Shown: one piece after another, positions 1 to 15,632 of the stretch
How positions within the stretch are numbered: position 1 is the stretch's first letter
How the letters are laid out: each line of letters begins with the position of its first letter
Source of the DNA: Castor canadensis
Lineage: Eukaryota > Chordata > Mammalia > Rodentia > Castoridae
Assembly: GCF_047511655.1 (NCBI RefSeq)
Contig: NC_133389.1
Span: forward strand, 42,504,295-42,568,294
Length of the DNA: 64,000 nt
Reading direction: 5' to 3'
The notes under the pieces: model-generated
The model's input: the letters and a program-made list of their open reading frames with translations, nothing else
Told to the model about the DNA's origin: nothing
The model's database searches: none
Position numbers and translations under genes: made by a program

Positions 1-3000
1 CAAGCCTGTGTGTTCCACCTATTTTTCAGTACCTAGCAGTTGGATACAGTTCTCCCTCAGAAGCAAGCAACAGGTTGACTATGAACGTCGCCTCCACATA
101 AAACAACTGACTTATCTTTTCTCTTTTGAAAAAAAAAAAAAAACCTTACACAAGACAGGATTGTTTCCTTTTGATTCGTTTGTTTGTTTTGCTTCTGGCA
201 TGTTTATGCCAGGTCTATATTGAGACTCGATGAAGGCAAGGACTGGTCTTTGATTCGTATATTCATTACATCCATTTAGGCACCTTTTGTGTGCCATGCA
301 TCATGGTCAAAAAAGACCCAGCCCCTGCCTTCTTGGAACTCATATTGTGTATATTTAAAATCATAGTTGTTGTGACTATGTTTGTGTGGATAAGAGAAAG
401 GTGAAATCTTCCTGGCAGCTGGATGTGTGAGCTAAGTGTGTCCTGTCTTTAAGGAATCTACGGATGGACGAAATGGTAGCCTCCACTAAGAGGTATAATT
501 GTAATAAATATCTACTGGCATTTCTAAAAGCCACAAACAAATGTAATTGTCATTCCCAAGCTGAGCACCTGTCTGTAGAAGACCCTGACTTGACAAGGCA
601 TTCACAGTCATGAGAAAATCCTGACAAGAAATGCAGACCAGGAACAAGAACATACAAATAGCCATTTCCTGCTGAGAGCTGCAGTTTCTCAGTGAAAAAC
701 AATGTACAGAGACCTGTTCAAGCAGAATGGCAGGTCAAGACTGAGTCCATCCTTTTCTGACCAGTTCCCTACAACCAGAAAAGTGACCATGGAGCTTGGG
801 GAGAAGTGTTGTCTAAATAAGACCTTTTTTGGATCCTTAAGTTCATGGCTAAAATCATCTTCATGGCCCCCATCAGAAAAGAAAATCAGCAATAAAGCAA
901 GTCAAGCAGCTAAAATGTAAAATATGGACCCAACTCAAAGGGAGAACTCAAACATTGTCCAGTTCCTTCCCAGAATCTTGTAAACGCCTGCAAGTTCTCT
1001 CCTCTTTAAGTTGAGCTGCTCGACTTTATGAACTGTGAAATGTGCACTTACACTCTGCCAACCCACATATACCATGCAAGTTTATGAAGTTGTAATGAAA
1101 CTGCCCACTCAGCTCAGTTGCAGTGTTTATTCTTGTCTCATGCAGAAATGCAATGATCTTAGGAGAAATATTACAGTGGTCCTTCCAGCTGATCAGACAC
1201 ATGCATAAACAGCCTCTGCTCACATTCCAGAGCCACCTGCACATCATCCATACTCCACCCTAAGAAGTGGAGGAGTGGGTGTAGATGGGTGGATGGAGAG
1301 TCCTTCTTTCTCCAAATACTTTGTACAACAAGTCACTGCTCCTCATGCCTAACGCCTATAAGGTTAATATTCTGAATAACAAGCTGGAAAATAAAATAGT
1401 TTTCCAAAGAACCTCGTGAACTTCTCAGAGGAAATTTCAGTTTCAGTCTACTACCAAAAATGTCATATCTGCTGTTGGAGACATGAGGCTTTCAGAAACA
1501 TGTCCATTTCATCAATTTCCACTATTTTTCTAGAAATCTAAAGGCTGCTAAGGCAAGAAGAGTAAAGGCCCAGAGTCCAGATGATGGAAAGTAAGACCTT
1601 TATACTACGGGGTTCTTATGACCACTTTATGTGTTCCAAACTTGGTGTTTTAAAACTTGTCTCATTGTGATAGCCAGAAACAAGGAGTAAACATGATTTC
1701 AGTTAAAAGTAAATACAAATGTCTTCTGTAATTGTGCTGCTTCGGTTTCTAAACTATAAGTTTCATAAGAGAGTTTATCAGATTGCAGATTTCCTTTGTT
1801 TACAACCTTATGTAGTAGGGCTCAGATAATTTCTTAGCTATAAACTTTTTCACGTTAAGTTCCATTTAAAATAAAAACAGCTAAGACTAAAAATTGAGAT
1901 CAATTAAGAATTTGGGGAGTTTTCCTAACTTAAATGGAAGTGGTGTGTTCTCTTTAAAGAATTTTGTAACCATCTTTACAGTTTCTTGGCTTGGAAAACT
2001 TGTTAATAGTTGTGTTACTTTCCAGAGCATTATCTAATGGGCGCAATGTGTACCTCAAGATAAACACGGTATGTTATGTCTTTAAAAAAAATCGTCTGTT
2101 GATTTAAATGGTTCTGAAATGTCTACAAATAAAGAAATTTTCAAAGTTGCTCTAGCAATTTTTCCTTAGTGAATCAGACCTCATGTAGAGTTTTCTAGAA
2201 CCTCATTTACCATCCCCATTATGCAGTAGGGAACTGGTCTTGGGGGAATTCCTAATATTGCATGCCCATTCTGGAGTATGACATTGATGACAGCAGCCAT
2301 GTACATAAGAAAAATCTGGTAACCAGATAATCTAGTGACATTCCAAGAAAATCTACCTGCATGGTTGGGAGATGGAACAGAAGACAAACATAGATGAAGT
2401 GGGAAGCTTTTAAATAAAAGTATTCATGATCAAAGGAGATGGAGGAGGCTAAAACAATGCCAGTCAACTTAGGAAATCACAAGAGAACCAAAATTGTCAA
2501 AGAGTACTAGAGAAGAGTCTTGGGCATTCAGTTTACTATGACATCTGCTAAGTTTTAAAGAAGTAGAAGAATAACAACAGATGATTGGCTAAGAGAGCTT
2601 TTATTGTACTCAGTGTAAAATCACTTCCCAATATTTTAATACTCTTGATCTTCCTTTTTTCTTTTGCTAGACTAAAAGGATTCCCAAATCATTCCACCTT
2701 CTACTTAAGCCTTCATTCTTGCTCTCCTGTTCTGCAGGGGTAAAACCTGTAACAACCTATACATGGCCACTTCCCTGGATTTCCAAACTCTGAAGTATGA
2801 TGTAGGCTGCCTAAAATGTCCAAAGATCTACCTCAGTATCATAGAAGTACTTCCATCAGGTTTATATTAAGACACTTGACTCCTCAAACTGAATATTGCA
2901 AAGTAAACTTGAATTTAGAAGTACGTTGGATTAGAATCAAATGACCTCCAATTCTTACATACCCAAGGTTAGAAAAAGCTGTAGCTACTGGAAATAACAT

Positions 3001-3322
3001 TTAAGTGCTGGATAAATTTTTATTTTGCTGAAATGGTTCCCCCTCAGATGCCCCCGTCACTCCACCCCTTCAGGCACATCCTTCGGGACTTACCAGGTGC
3101 CATTCCCTGGCTGATTAGGTTTTACTCCTTTCTTCAAATGGAGCCCCCTTGTAAACTCTTTAGTATGAGGGCACAAGTCTTCATGGTCTTTTCAAAAGTG
3201 CATGCTACTTGAGCTTATGTTAAATGACACCATGAATGCCATGACATTCCTGATAGTGGCCATTGTGCCATTAAAAACAAGGCTGTAGTCATGGGATAAC
3301 AGAATAAAGTTAAGTCAAATAA
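1..3322. other. No gene recognised
   Basis: Non-coding mammalian DNA. The short open frames have no protein-like text, no splice context and no known motif. A weak L2-like patch (GAAGGCAAGGACTGGTCTTT) lies near 230-300. Nothing else is supportable. Confidence 0.7.
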
Positions 3323-3390
3323 GAACTGGGAGTATAACCCAGTGACAGAACACATGCATGAGACCCTCAGTTCAATCCTCAGCACCCAAG
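3323..3390 (+). repeat. ID-like tRNA-derived SINE
   Basis: Diverged body AACTGGGAGTATAACCCAGT ending AGTTCAATCCTCAGCACCC. Confidence 0.7.
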
Positions 3391-4208
3391 AACAAGGTCA
3401 AATGAATGACATTGGTGACAGCTGCACTAAACATGAGAGTAGACTAGGAGAAAGCAAGAAATTGTTTAGAGATCCCATGTTTAATTTGTCATGATGATAA
3501 ATGCAATGAGTAATTTATTACAATGAAAAATTTTATAATTTAAGCACAATGACTTCCATTTTTTTTGATGGATTTAAAAATGAACCAAAGAGATCGATGT
3601 GCCCCCATAGATTGACACAAATAATTACCTCTAAAGGACACAGGCAATTGGAAACTAGATGTGGTTGTGTGACCTAAGCTAAGAGTGCTCTCAGGTCAGG
3701 GCCAGTGATGGAAGAAAATAAACAGGTGTGTTCTAAACACAACTGGCCAGGAGACAGGGTGTAGGAAATACCACCCATGGGCAGTATAAAAGATTAAAGC
3801 CAGAGGGACCTAGGAAATGAGCTGGCCTGTTCTCTGAATTTTGTAGGAATAAAATCCATGCCAGGTAAATGGCTTCTTCCAGAGCACATTTGGGTTGTGA
3901 TAGACAAAGGCTAGACATAAAATCTGATTTTCCATTTTGTATTCATTGCATCACAACACTGTCTTCCAATTTCTTCAACTTTTAAATTTCAAAAATAACT
4001 GACTTCATAGTGTATGCAGTGCCCTACCCTGGTCTCCCAACTTCTTCTTTGTAAGGCTAAAAACATGAACCAAACCCTCTCCTTCCAGTCAGTGCCATAA
4101 AATAGATGCTAACACACATCTGCTTTTTTGGTCAAAAAGGATGACTCAGTGGAGATACAAAACGTGACAGGTATAACATGGAAAATATAAACGGTTTACA
4201 AATAGCAT

Positions 4209-4320
<112 letters not shown>

Positions 4321-4342
4321 CTTTGTCCTGGCTAGCTGCTGG

Positions 4343-4420
4343 GAACAGCTTACAAACACCTTGTTGAAGAACAGCTTACAAACACCTTGTTGAAGAACAG
4401 CTTACAAACACCTTGTTGAA
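4343..4420. repeat. 26-bp minisatellite, three exact copies
   Basis: The unit GAACAGCTTACAAACACCTT plus TGTTGAA-type end occurs at 4343, 4369 and 4395 without mismatches, immediately after the CA repeat. Confidence 0.95.
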
Positions 4421-4738
4421 GAAGCAGCTGCAGTACTTACTGTGGCCACAGGATGTCGTGTTCTTTCACCGGACTTGACTACCCATACAACTATTAATAG
4501 AATACAACGATGAGCCACGGATCAAAACAGACTAAAAGTTTTTAGTCCAGCCATGTTGCAGGTCTCTATCTTCTTCCTATTAATCACTTTTTGACTCTCA
4601 GTTGGTAAAAGGCAATGAAATCCTGATGTTACAGAAATGAATAAATAAAAGTGACCCAAGAAAGACCTGGAATTTGGAAGTCGGGAAGTGTGCAGTTTTT
4701 TCAAGCCAGATGTCCACTTGAAAGAGAGTAGAGACTCA

Positions 4739-5046
4739 AGGCTTTGTACTTACTAGGCAGGCACTCTACTGCTTGAGCTACACCTCCAGCCCTTTTTGCT
4801 CAAGTTATTTTGGAGATAGAGTCTCACTTTGGAGATAGAATTGAGGCCGGCTTGCACCTCAATCCATCTTTTTCAGGCCTCCCTCCCCCATAGGTCGGAT
4901 GACAGACACGCACCACCATACCCAACTTTTTCCCATTGAGATGGGGTCTTGCAAACTTTTTACTGGGCTGGCCTTGAACTGTCATCCTGTCACTCTCAGC
5001 CTCTCTAGTAGCTAGGATTACAAGGGTGAACCACCAGCAACCAGCA
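4739..5046 (-). repeat. ID plus B1 composite SINE (minus)
   Basis: Reversed tRNA-like part (TAGGCAGGCACTCTACTGCT) joined to a reversed B1-like part (GTAGCTAGGATTACAAGG). Confidence 0.85.
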
Positions 5047-5237
5047 AATTACCATTTTTGTATAAATAGATTTCTAGTTCACTCTTTATGTCTCTACTGC
5101 TCTCAGTATCATAGTTGTTGACAAAGTAAAGCAAGTGTTACTCAAATTGGCTCTTGAAAAGGTGACTGATTTTATGAATCTAGTAAACTATCACCAATTT
5201 CATTTTTTATAATTTAGCTTTTTTTTTAGTAGTGCTC

Positions 5238-5583
5238 AGGTGTGTGCTAATCAGTTTTCCACTGTCATAACTACTTGAGAGAAACAATCTAAAAGAAGAG
5301 ATGTATTTTGGCTCACAGTTTCAGTGGTTTCATTGCTTGCAGGCCTGTAGCTAGGCAGGCCTTATCTCAAGGCAGCTAGGAAGCAGAGAAAGACAAGAAG
5401 GGTAAAGGTATATCTGTCCTAAGCATGCCCCAGTGACTTATTCCTCCAACTATGTCACCGCTCCTAGTAGTGCCATCTTAAGACTCCATCAAGAAATTGA
5501 TCTATTGATTAGGCATCAGCTAGCAACCAAGCTCCTAACACCTGAGGCTGTGGGGAACATTTCATACTCAAACCAAAGCAGGG
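5238..5583 (-). mobile_element. MaLR-type LTR (minus)
   Basis: In reverse complement it begins CTGCTTTGGTTTGAGTATGA and has the layout of THE1/MST/MT-type LTRs. The plus-strand end carries the AACTACTTGAGAGAAACAAT region typical of the reversed 3' side. Confidence 0.65.
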
Positions 5584-6180
5584 CCTGATCTCATTTTATC
5601 AGGATTGTGAGGGAGAAGTGAGCTGGTGTTGCTAGGGGAAGGGATTTAGTACAGAACAATCCCTCAGGGACTCATCTCCTAGGCTGTCAGTAATCTCACT
5701 ACCAAACTCTTATCACCCAATGTAGTTTAGTTGCTCTCCTCCTTTATCATTCACTGAAATGATGGATCCCATGTACCCTGCCTTCTGCTGGCCTAGGCTT
5801 CCTCTTCCCTCCTCTTTCCCTAGGACTTCTTAGAGTGTTACCCAGACATCACCCAAATTGCATATCATCCTGAGTTGCTTTTTTGCTCTTTCTAATTCTA
5901 TCTCCAGCTAGCTCATTTTGGTGCTTTAACCTGATTTTCATAAATGTGTTCTTATTCACAGCCAGAGTTCCGCTAGGCAAGCAGCAGTAGAGAAATGTAT
6001 GGCTCTCAGAGGCAGACAGAAGAAGGAAGGGCAGCTGGCAGGCAATTATATGAGTTAATTCATTAAAGTAATTTGGAAGTGTCCAGCATCATTTCCAAAT
6101 ACAGTCATGTCACGTAACGACCTTTCCACAAGTGACAGACCACATATATGAAAGTGGTTCCATAAGATTATAATGGAACT

Positions 6181-6256
6181 GGTGGTAGAGCCGTTCCCTA
6201 GCAAGCCTGAGCCTCTGAGTTCAATCCCCAGTACCACCAAATAAATAAATACTTAA
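6181..6256 (+). repeat. ID-like SINE inside DNA transposon
   Basis: Body ends GAGTTCAATCCCCAGTACCA. Flanked by ATAATGGAACT and ATAATGGAGCT, an imperfect target-site duplication. Confidence 0.8.
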
Positions 6257-6502
6257 ATAATGGAGCTGAAAAATCCCTATCACTGAGTAATGTTGAAGCC
6301 ATCATAATGCCAGAAGATAAGACATTACTCGTGTGTGGTGATGTTGGTGTAAACCTACCTACTACACTGCTAATCACATAAAACTGTAGCAAATGTAATT
6401 ACATACAGAACATAATACTTGATAATAAATGACTATGTCACTAATTTATGTATGCTTTACTTTTAATCATTATTTTAGACTACACTACTTTTTTTTTAAG
6501 TT

Positions 6503-6590
6503 TGCTGGTAAGAAGCATAGCTCAGTGGAAGAGTACATCCTCAGTATCCACGAAGCCCTGGGTTCAACTTCTGGCACCAAACAAATAAAA
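6503..6590 (+). repeat. ID-like SINE inside DNA transposon
   Basis: Body GAAGCATAGCTCAGTGGAAG and end GGGTTCAACTTCTGGCACC. Confidence 0.8.
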
Positions 6591-7479
6591 TTTTAAGATG
6601 TTTACTGTAAAACAGTCTTTTATAGATGAGCCTCAGGCATCTCATGTTTCCAGTCTCTCTGGATTGCATCAAGAAGCCAGGTCTAGTGATTGCCGGTACC
6701 ATCTAGATTTGCCTGGAGTTTATGGTATGATGTTTGCACAATGACAAAATTGCTTAATGACACATTTTTTAGAACCTATTCTAGTGGTTAAGCAATGTAT
6801 GACTGTACTAGATGAAATTATTACTAAAGATAGGTTAGAAATTACTTTTAATATCAATAAAATGTTTACCAGCCAACCTCTCAGTCTCTAGCATGCCCCT
6901 AAGAGACACTCCTATAGCTCCTTTGCTTCGAGGTTAACCAATACAGTTATTCTCTGACTCTCAACTTTGGCCACCCATCCCGGCCATGGCCACCAGGTCA
7001 CTTTCTGCTAGTCATTCCCACCAGGAGCTCCTGGGCACAGCATTTGGTTAGACAGTTCCTATGAACAGGCACCACTGAGATGTACACATGGCCCGCCTCT
7101 AGTCCCCAGCATCACTATACCAGGTTCTACTGCAGCTGCTTCATCAGTGTGAGTACAGATGTGCTGCTTTCAATCCCAGGTGTCCAGTGGGCTTATACAC
7201 ACGTATCTGCACAGATGCCATGGACAAATGTTCTCCCAAAGCCTCACAGTTGTAACCCATGAGAAGGAATGAGAAGTAAGCCCAATAAGGAACCTATTCA
7301 TAACTCCACCCTCAGCTCACAGAAGCCTAACAAAAGCATGGAAATACACCCGTGGAGCTGTGATTCTTACACATGGTTCCGTCCTCCTCATCAGGATTTG
7401 CTTGAGGGAGGACTTATTTCTCTAGGAACAATAATTTAACACAATTTAAGCTAAGCAGTCTTGAATTTGAATTAGAGGT

Positions 7480-7600
7480 CTACTCATTATTCATGTGACT
7501 ATGATTTTATGTTCTTATCCATAAAGTGGGAATAATAACTACCTCTTACTGTGGGTATGAAAATTAAATGGGCTGACATATATCACTTAGGTCAAACTAA
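7480..7600 (+). repeat. MIR fragment
   Basis: Words AAAGTGGGAATAATAACTAC and GAAAATTAAATGGG follow the MIR core order. Confidence 0.6.
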
Positions 7601-7849
7601 GACTTTATTCTTCTTTGGAATAAATTAGACCCTGTTAAAAATGAGGGAGAAGGTGCAAATAAGAATAAATTATGTATTACTTCTATCTATCCATTCATTC
7701 AGCAAGTACTTATTGAGCATATATTAAGTTTTCAGTCCAGAGCTAGGTGCTTAAAGTCATGTTGCCTGCATGCTGTTGGTTTGCAGACCTTTAGCACAAT
7801 AATATAAAAAACAATTTATTAAATATGTACTGTTTCATTCATGGAAACA

Positions 7850-8015
7850 TAGGAAGTCACACGCATTATCTCATTTAATTTACAAAGCATCAATAAGAGG
7901 TAACTACTACTTTCATTCCCATTTTATAGATGAATAAGCTGCCTCTAACTGATTCAAGATCACATAGGAAATCTAGATTTAGAGCCAAGACTTCCTGACC
8001 CCATGTCCATGCTCA
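7850..8015 (-). repeat. MIR fragment (minus)
   Basis: Reversed MIR words CATTATCTCATTTAATTTAC, CCCATTTTATAGATGAATAA and GATCACATAGGAA in order. Confidence 0.65.
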
Positions 8016-8039
8016 TATGAGGGGATACATACAAGGTGC

Positions 8040-8580
8040 TCTAGGAGCTCAGAGAGGGAGAACTTCCCCCCTATGTGTCTTGGGGCTGCTGAAGGAAGTA
8101 GTATCTAGATAGGAACCTGAAAGATAGGTAGGAGTTAAGAAGATGAAGGGGAGAGGGGAGAAGGTGGAGGATGTATCAGGGAAGAACACAGTATTGGCAA
8201 AGTCTGGGAGATGCAAGAGAGCATAGCGTTGCATACATGATTTGTCCAGTGCGCTGGAGTCAGTGAGTGAAGAACACTGGGGAGATGTGCAGTAAAAAGG
8301 AGCCCTCACATTGCAAAGCAAGTGAGGGAATCTGGTCTTTACCCCAAAAGCAGTGACTGTCATTGTAAGCAGGGGTGTGGCATGAGCAGACAGGACTGCT
8401 GTAAATGGGAAGTGGGAAAATGAAAGGGAAACCCATGTGCTGAGAGACCAACCAGTAGGCTGGAAATAAGTCGTGTGAGGAACAACTGACTGAATGGAGT
8501 ACTCCTGATGGGATGTGAAGGACTAGTAGGTGAGAGGTAAAGCTGAAGGGACTTAGCAACTGATGGATTGTGACCACTAA
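8040..8580. repeat. Old interspersed repeat, family not assigned
   Basis: Purine-rich text with GCAAAGCAAGTGAGGGAAT, GGTCTTTACCCC-type and GGGTGTGGCATGAGCAGACA words resembles an ancient mammalian repeat. The open frames on the minus strand here lack protein-like character. Confidence 0.35.
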
Positions 8581-8742
8581 TATTGATCTTTGAATATATG
8601 TTGAAATCCTCCATGGCCCCTCACACCTATTAGTCTCTCAAGCTTTCACCATTCTCCCTCCTAATACAATATGGGAAGAGGAAGAAAAAAGTTAATATTA
8701 TGATGGCATTAAACAATAGAAACAATAGAATTTTATGACAAA

Positions 8743-9100
8743 TGGTGGCACATGGTTGTGCCCTCCACCCCAAATCTGTATGTTGAAACCTAATCACCAA
8801 TGTGATAAGATTAGCAGATGAGACCTTTGGGAAGTGTTTAGGTAATGAGAGTGGAGTCCTTATGAATGGGAGTAGTGCTTTACAAAAAGGGATCCCAGGG
8901 AGCTAGCCAGCTGCTGCACCACATGAAAAGATAATAAGAAGAACCCATGTGTAAGAAAGTAGGCCTTCACCAGACAAGCAAATCTGTTGGCACCTTGATC
9001 TTGGATTCCCAGCTCTAAAACTGTGAGAAATAAATTGCTATTTTGTATAAGCCACACTGTCTATGGAATTTTGATATAGCTGCTCAAAAAGACTGAGAGT
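8743..9100 (+). mobile_element. MLT1-like MaLR LTR
   Basis: Contains TGTATGTTGAAACCTAATCA, GGGAAGTGTTTAGGTAATGA, CTTGATCTTGGATTCCCAGC and ACTGTGAGAAATAAATTGCT, all hallmark MLT1 LTR words in order. Confidence 0.85.
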
Positions 9101-9288
9101 GTTGAAGCCAGAATCCGTGCCAGATCCTCTCCTTGTGGAAAGGACGAAATGAGAGCTCTGTCAACAGATAAGCCCTGTAAGGATCTGCCAGGGGACTATC
9201 CCTGAATGGAAGAGATGGTCAAGTTTGTACCAGACAGTGACTAGGCTTAGGCTCTGTTCTCATAAATAGATGTGAAGAAGAATTTGAA

Positions 9289-9605
9289 CTTTTTTTTTTT
9301 TAGTGGTACAGGGCTTTGAACTCTGAGCCTCACACATGTTAGGTAGGCACTCTACCACTGAGCCAGGTCTCCAGCCCTTTTTCCTGTGGTTATTCTAGAG
9401 ATGGGGTCTCACTTTTTTTGCCCAGGCAGCCTGGGCCACCATCATCCTATTTTATACTTGTCACCATAGCTGGCATGTGCCACCACACCCAGCTGTTGGT
9501 TGAGATGAGGTCTTGTACATTTTTTACCACAGGTGGCCTGGAACTGCAGTCCTCCCAATCTCAACCTTTCACATAGGATTACAGGCATGAGTCATCAGTG
9601 CCCAG
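9289..9605 (-). repeat. ID plus B1 composite SINE (minus)
   Basis: Starts with poly(T), then TAGGTAGGCACTCTACCACT, GATGGGGTCTCAC and ATAGGATTACAGGCATGAGT. Confidence 0.9.
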
Positions 9606-9689
9606 CTTAAAGTAAACTTTCAACAGTAGCACAATTAAGCCATTAGACCTTGAATACTTTAAAAAAGGGAATCATGTCTATTAATTTAC

Positions 9690-9768
9690 ATATGTTTAAC
9701 AAACAGCACAGTACATGGCCTGCAGTAAGTGCCCAGTTGGCTGACTGCTTGATGAGTGAATGAATTTG
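9690..9768 (+). repeat. L2 3'-end-like fragment
   Basis: CAGTACATGGCCTGCAGTAA followed by GATGAGTGAATGAAT, like the (TGAA)n end of L2. Confidence 0.45.
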
Positions 9769-12724
<2,956 letters not shown>

Positions 12725-14320
12725 AGAAAATAGGCCTAGGACAATACTGAGGAAAAAGAGCAATGCTGGAGGAATCACAATACTTGTCTTCAAACTATAC
12801 TACAGAGCCATAGCAATAAAAACAGCATGGTACTGACACAAAAACAGGCATGAAGACCAGTGGAACAGAACAGAAGACCCAGCTATGAATCCATGCAGCT
12901 ATGCCCACCTGATATTTGATAAAGGCACCAAAAACATACGATGGAGAAAAGACAGCCTCTTCAACAAATGTTGCTGAGAAAACTGGATATCTGCATGCAG
13001 AAAACTGAAACTAGATCCATATGTGTCACCCTATACAAGTACCAACTCAAAGTGGATTAAGGACCTTAACTTAAGACCTGAAATTTTGAAGCCAGGGCTA
13101 GAAAGAGCAGGGTATACACTGATATTAATAGGCCTAGGCAATGACTTCCTAAAGAGAACTCAAATGGCTCAGCAACTAAGAGAAAGTATTGACAAATGGG
13201 ACTACATGAAATTAAAAATCTTCTGCACAACAAAAGAAATGTTCACCAGATTGAAGAGGAAGCCCACAGAATGGGAGAAAATCTTTGCCAGCTATACATT
13301 CTGGTTAATAACCAGAATATACAGGGAACTCAAAATACTAAACTCCCAAAGAATCAATGACCCAATGAAGGAATAGGCAAATGAACTAAACAGAGCTTTT
13401 TCAAAGGAAGAAGGAACCCTCATACACTGTTGGTGGGAATGTAGACTAGTACAACCACTCTGGAAAAAAATTTGGAGGCTATTTAAAAAGCTAGACATTG
13501 ATCTACAATTTGATCCAGCAATACCACTCTTGGGGCTATACCCAAAAGACTGTGACACAGGTTACTCCAGAGGCACCTGCACACCCATGTTTATTGTGGC
13601 ACTATTCACAATAGCCAAGTTATGGAAACAGCCAAGATGCCCCACCACTGATGAATGGATTAAGAAAATGTGGTATCTATACACAATGGAATTTTATGCA
13701 GCCATGAAGAAGAACGAAATGTTATCATTCGCTGGTAAATGGATGGAATTGGAGAACATCATTCTGAGTGAGGTTAGCCTGGCCCAAAAGATCAAAAATC
13801 GTATGTTCTCCCTCATATGTGGACATTAGATCAAGGCCAAACACAACAATGGGATTTGACTTTGAGCACATGATAAAAGTGAGAGCACACAAGGGAGGGG
13901 TGAGGATAGGTAAGACACCTAGAAAATTAGTTAGCATTTGTTGCCCTTAACGCAGAAAAACTAAAACAGATACCTTAAAAGCAACTGAGGCCAATAGGAA
14001 AAGGGGACCAGGAACTAGAGAAAAGGTGAGATCAAAAAGAATTAACCTAGAAGGTAACACCCACACACAGGAAATCAATGCGAGTCAACTCCCTGTATAG
14101 CTATCCTTATCTCAACCAGCAAAAACCCTTGTTCCTTCCTATTATTGCTTATACTCTCTCTACAACAAAATTAGAAATAAGGGCAAAATAGTTTCTGCTG
14201 GGTATTGAGGGGGTGGAGGGGAGAGGGAGGGGGCGGAGTGGATGGTAAGGGAGGGGGTGGGGGCAGGGGGGAGAAATGACCCAAGCCTTGTATGCACATA
14301 TGAATAATAAAAGAAAAAAA
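12725..14320 (+). mobile_element. 5'-truncated L1 (ORF2 C-terminus and 3'UTR)
   Basis: Starts within ORF2 (AAAAAGAGCAATGCTGGAGG). It reads through recognisable ORF2 text such as ERAGYTLILIGLG, DKWDYMKLKIFCTTKEM, TNSKWIKDLNLRPEI and [16 protein letters not shown]. The 3'UTR carries a strongly G-rich tract (14208-14273) and an A-rich end. The open stretches at 13023-13376 and 13530-13829 belong to this dead ORF2. Confidence 0.9.
14208..14273 (+). other. G-rich tract, potential G-quadruplex, in L1 3'UTR
   Basis: Many runs of four to six G separated by short loops. G-rich tracts of this kind are a known feature of L1 3'UTRs. Counterparts lie at 15340-15396, 15808-15875 and 29620-29650. Confidence 0.75.
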
Positions 14321-14460
14321 ATACTTCTTTACCTCAAATGTGACATGCAACATTTTGGAAGGAAAATGAAGAATTGGCCAAGAAAACATGAACAGAAGCG
14401 AATTATGAAAATTAATACTTTATTTGATATTGATAAAGTAATAATAAATTCTATAGAAAA

Positions 14461-15600
14461 AAAGAAGAGGAAGAAGTACAAATGGCTAAAAAATACCTGA
14501 AGAAATACTCAACATCCCTGGCCATAAAGGAAATGCAATCAAAACCATTTTAAGATTCTACCTCACTCCTGTTAGAATGGCTACCATGAAGAACACAAAA
14601 TTTGGCAAGGATGTGGAGAAGAGGAACTTCATATGCTGCTGGTAGGAATGTAATTTAGTTCAACCACTGTGGAAAACAGCAGGGAGGATCCTCAAAAAAT
14701 AGATCTGCCATATGATCCAGCAATTCCACTCCTAGTGATATACCCAAAGGACCGTAAGGCTGCAATAAAGGCACCTGTGCACCCATGTTTACTGCAGCAT
14801 TAGTCACAATAGCTAAGCTATGGAAACAGCCAGGATGCCTCACTACTGATGAATAGATTTTTTTAAAATGTGGTATTTATACACAATGGAATTTTATTCA
14901 GCCACAATGAAGAACGAAATTTTGTCATTTGCAGGTAAGCGGATGGAACTGAAGAACAGTTCAGAAAGCCAAGGCCACACACATATGTGGCATATAGACC
15001 CAATACAAGTGCAACAATATTATGAAAAACAGGTCACACTAAGGGGAGGTCACTTGCTAGACAGGGAAGGTAAAAGAAGGAAGTTAAGAAGATGAACATG
15101 GTTGATGTACTCTCTATACAAGAATGAATATAGAATCTTTAAATCTGTTGAAGCCACCATAAGAAGGGGACTAAGGTAGAAAGAAGAAAAATACAGGAGA
15201 TGAACCAATTCAGGTTACAATACATATATACATGGAAATGTCACAAGGAAACTCCCTGTATAGCTATCTTAAACAAACAAAAATGTCACTTTTTTTTCAT
15301 TTACAAAATCAGAGAACAGGAGGGCAGAAGAGTTCTTCCTGGGGGGCTGGTACCAGTGGGAAGGGGGAGGAGGGGGGCAAAGGGCATGGGAGGGTGAATA
15401 AGGTGCAAATATTGTGTCCACATGTATGTAAATGGGAAAATGATATCTGTTCAAACTCAGGAATGGGGGGAAGGAGGGTAAAGAAGAGTGGTGGAGGGGC
15501 AAATTCAAGTATGATATACTTGATATATTTTAAGAACTTTTGTAAATGCCACAATGTGTACTCAGCCAGCATAACAATAAAATAAATAAATACTAACATA
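14461..15600 (+). mobile_element. Second 5'-truncated L1 3' fragment
   Basis: Starts in ORF2 (text like EEVQMAKKYLKKYSTSLAIK) about 140 bp behind the previous L1. It continues to MWYLYTMEFYSATMKNEILS and a 3'UTR with the G-rich tract (15340-15396). It ends in an ATAAATA-rich tail. Confidence 0.88.
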
Positions 15601-15632
15601 AACAAAAAATAATAAGTGTTATACTGTAAAAA

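Larger units (their letters stand above)
6100..6807. mobile_element. Terminal-inverted-repeat DNA transposon relic (Tigger/Tc-mariner-like)
   Basis: The left end TACAGTCATGTCACGTAACG and the right end, read in reverse complement, TACAGTCATACATTGCTTAA, are imperfect inverted repeats, with TA at both borders. The internal text (GTTCCATAAGATTATAATGG, TGTTTGCACAATGACAAAAT) is like a non-autonomous human-type element of this class. Two ID-like SINEs are inserted at 6181-6256 and 6503-6590. Family naming is tentative. Confidence 0.75.

Noticed and set aside
8049..8614. Overlapping minus-strand frames of 84-105 codons
   Set aside because: They overlap in different frames over an old repeat, with no domain text or splice context.
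13023..13829. Two plus-strand frames (117 and 99 codons)
   Set aside because: They are ORF2 C-terminal pieces of a truncated L1, not host genes.
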